Source of the DNA: Paracoccus sp. IB05
Lineage (GTDB): Bacteria; Pseudomonadota; Alphaproteobacteria; Rhodobacterales; Rhodobacteraceae
DNA: 41,053 nucleotides
Assembly: GCF_016405985.1 (NCBI RefSeq)
Contig: NZ_JAEFCF010000048.1
Coordinates: forward strand, 1 to 41,053
Reading direction: 5' to 3'
Positions 40,954 to 41,053 of the stretch are shown here, piece by piece (position 1 is the first letter of the stretch; each line of letters starts with the position of its first letter). A program made the translations under genes and the position numbers. The notes beneath the pieces are model-generated. The model searched no databases, had not been told where the DNA came from, and was given only the letters and a program-made list of their open reading frames with translations.

Positions 40954-41053
40954 GGCTTTGTTGCGCAAATCCGGTTATGTCCGGAGTTCCCCTTTCCCGG
41001 CTTTGTTGCGCTATTCAGATTGCGTCCGCAGATACCCCTCGCCCGATTATCTT
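40954..41053. mobile_element. Two IS5-type ends at the window edge
   Basis: GGCTTTGTTGCGCAAATCC begins at 40954 and GGCTTTGTTGCGCTATTCA begins at 40999, 45 bases apart. Both match the terminal repeat of the IS5 element at 20079 (GGCTCTGTTGCACAAA) with one to few differences. The second likely starts an element that continues past the window; the first is an old or tandem end. Confidence 0.5.

Overview
The window looks like a piece of an alphaproteobacterial genome, most likely a Paracoccus-like member of the Rhodobacterales. The reasons are high GC content, an ScfR-type short-chain-acyl regulator, a taurine dehydrogenase/Xsc cluster, a DUF1127 protein, a perfect CtrA-type TTAA-N7-TTAA site, and many IS5, IS110 and IS481 family insertion sequences. 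This is inference from gene content; no rRNA or tRNA gene was seen to fix the taxon.

Left part (about 1-11.2 kb): an ScfR-like regulator is followed by a leftward C2-sulfonate catabolic cluster. In transcription order it runs: guanidino-acid ureohydrolase, Na+/solute symporter, tauX, tauY, xsc, a COG2855 (YeiH/SuyZ type) sulfate/sulfite exporter, and pta. A divergent LysR regulator sits at its head, and a perfect 8-bp inverted repeat lies between the regulator and the ureohydrolase. TauXY would oxidise taurine to sulfoacetaldehyde, Xsc would convert that to acetyl phosphate plus sulfite, Pta would make acetyl-CoA, and the exporter would remove the sulfur anion. A guanidino hydrolase at the head of this cluster suggests that the true inducing substrate may be a guanidino sulfonate such as taurocyamine (guanidinoethanesulfonate), hydrolysed to taurine and urea. 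This is the most interesting hypothesis in the window.

Middle part (11.2-21.1 kb): a DUF1127 gene with a clear terminator, then a scrap-heap of nested IS481/IS110/IS5 fragments. After that come an OmpR-type two-component system, a divergent PAP2 phosphatase, a DUF1801 protein, a frameshifted MliC lysozyme-inhibitor gene, an ArsB/NhaD-type permease, a GNAT acetyltransferase and a DUF1304 membrane protein. A ClbS/DfsB-like remnant is cut by an IS5-family element with recognisable terminal inverted repeats (20079-21119).

Right part (21.1-41 kb): an accessory surface-glycan and secreted-protein region. It holds an unknown 278-residue protein translationally coupled to a sulfotransferase, a small unknown protein behind a CtrA-type site, and a 526-residue RTX protein. 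Two IS110 elements follow (one frameshifted, one intact). Next is a tightly overlapping rightward operon: a free-standing copy of a glycosyltransferase accessory module, a GT2+GT4 glycosyltransferase broken by an in-frame amber stop, a second sulfotransferase, and an 863-residue protein with a C-terminal RgpF-like domain. A DegT aminotransferase, a NeuD/PglD-like acyltransferase, a convergent GT4 enzyme with four N-terminal repeats, and a SAM methyltransferase complete it. The right edge carries decayed DNA and two IS5-type ends. Several genes are broken by single-base indels or a single stop, so either real decay or sequence error affects this assembly.
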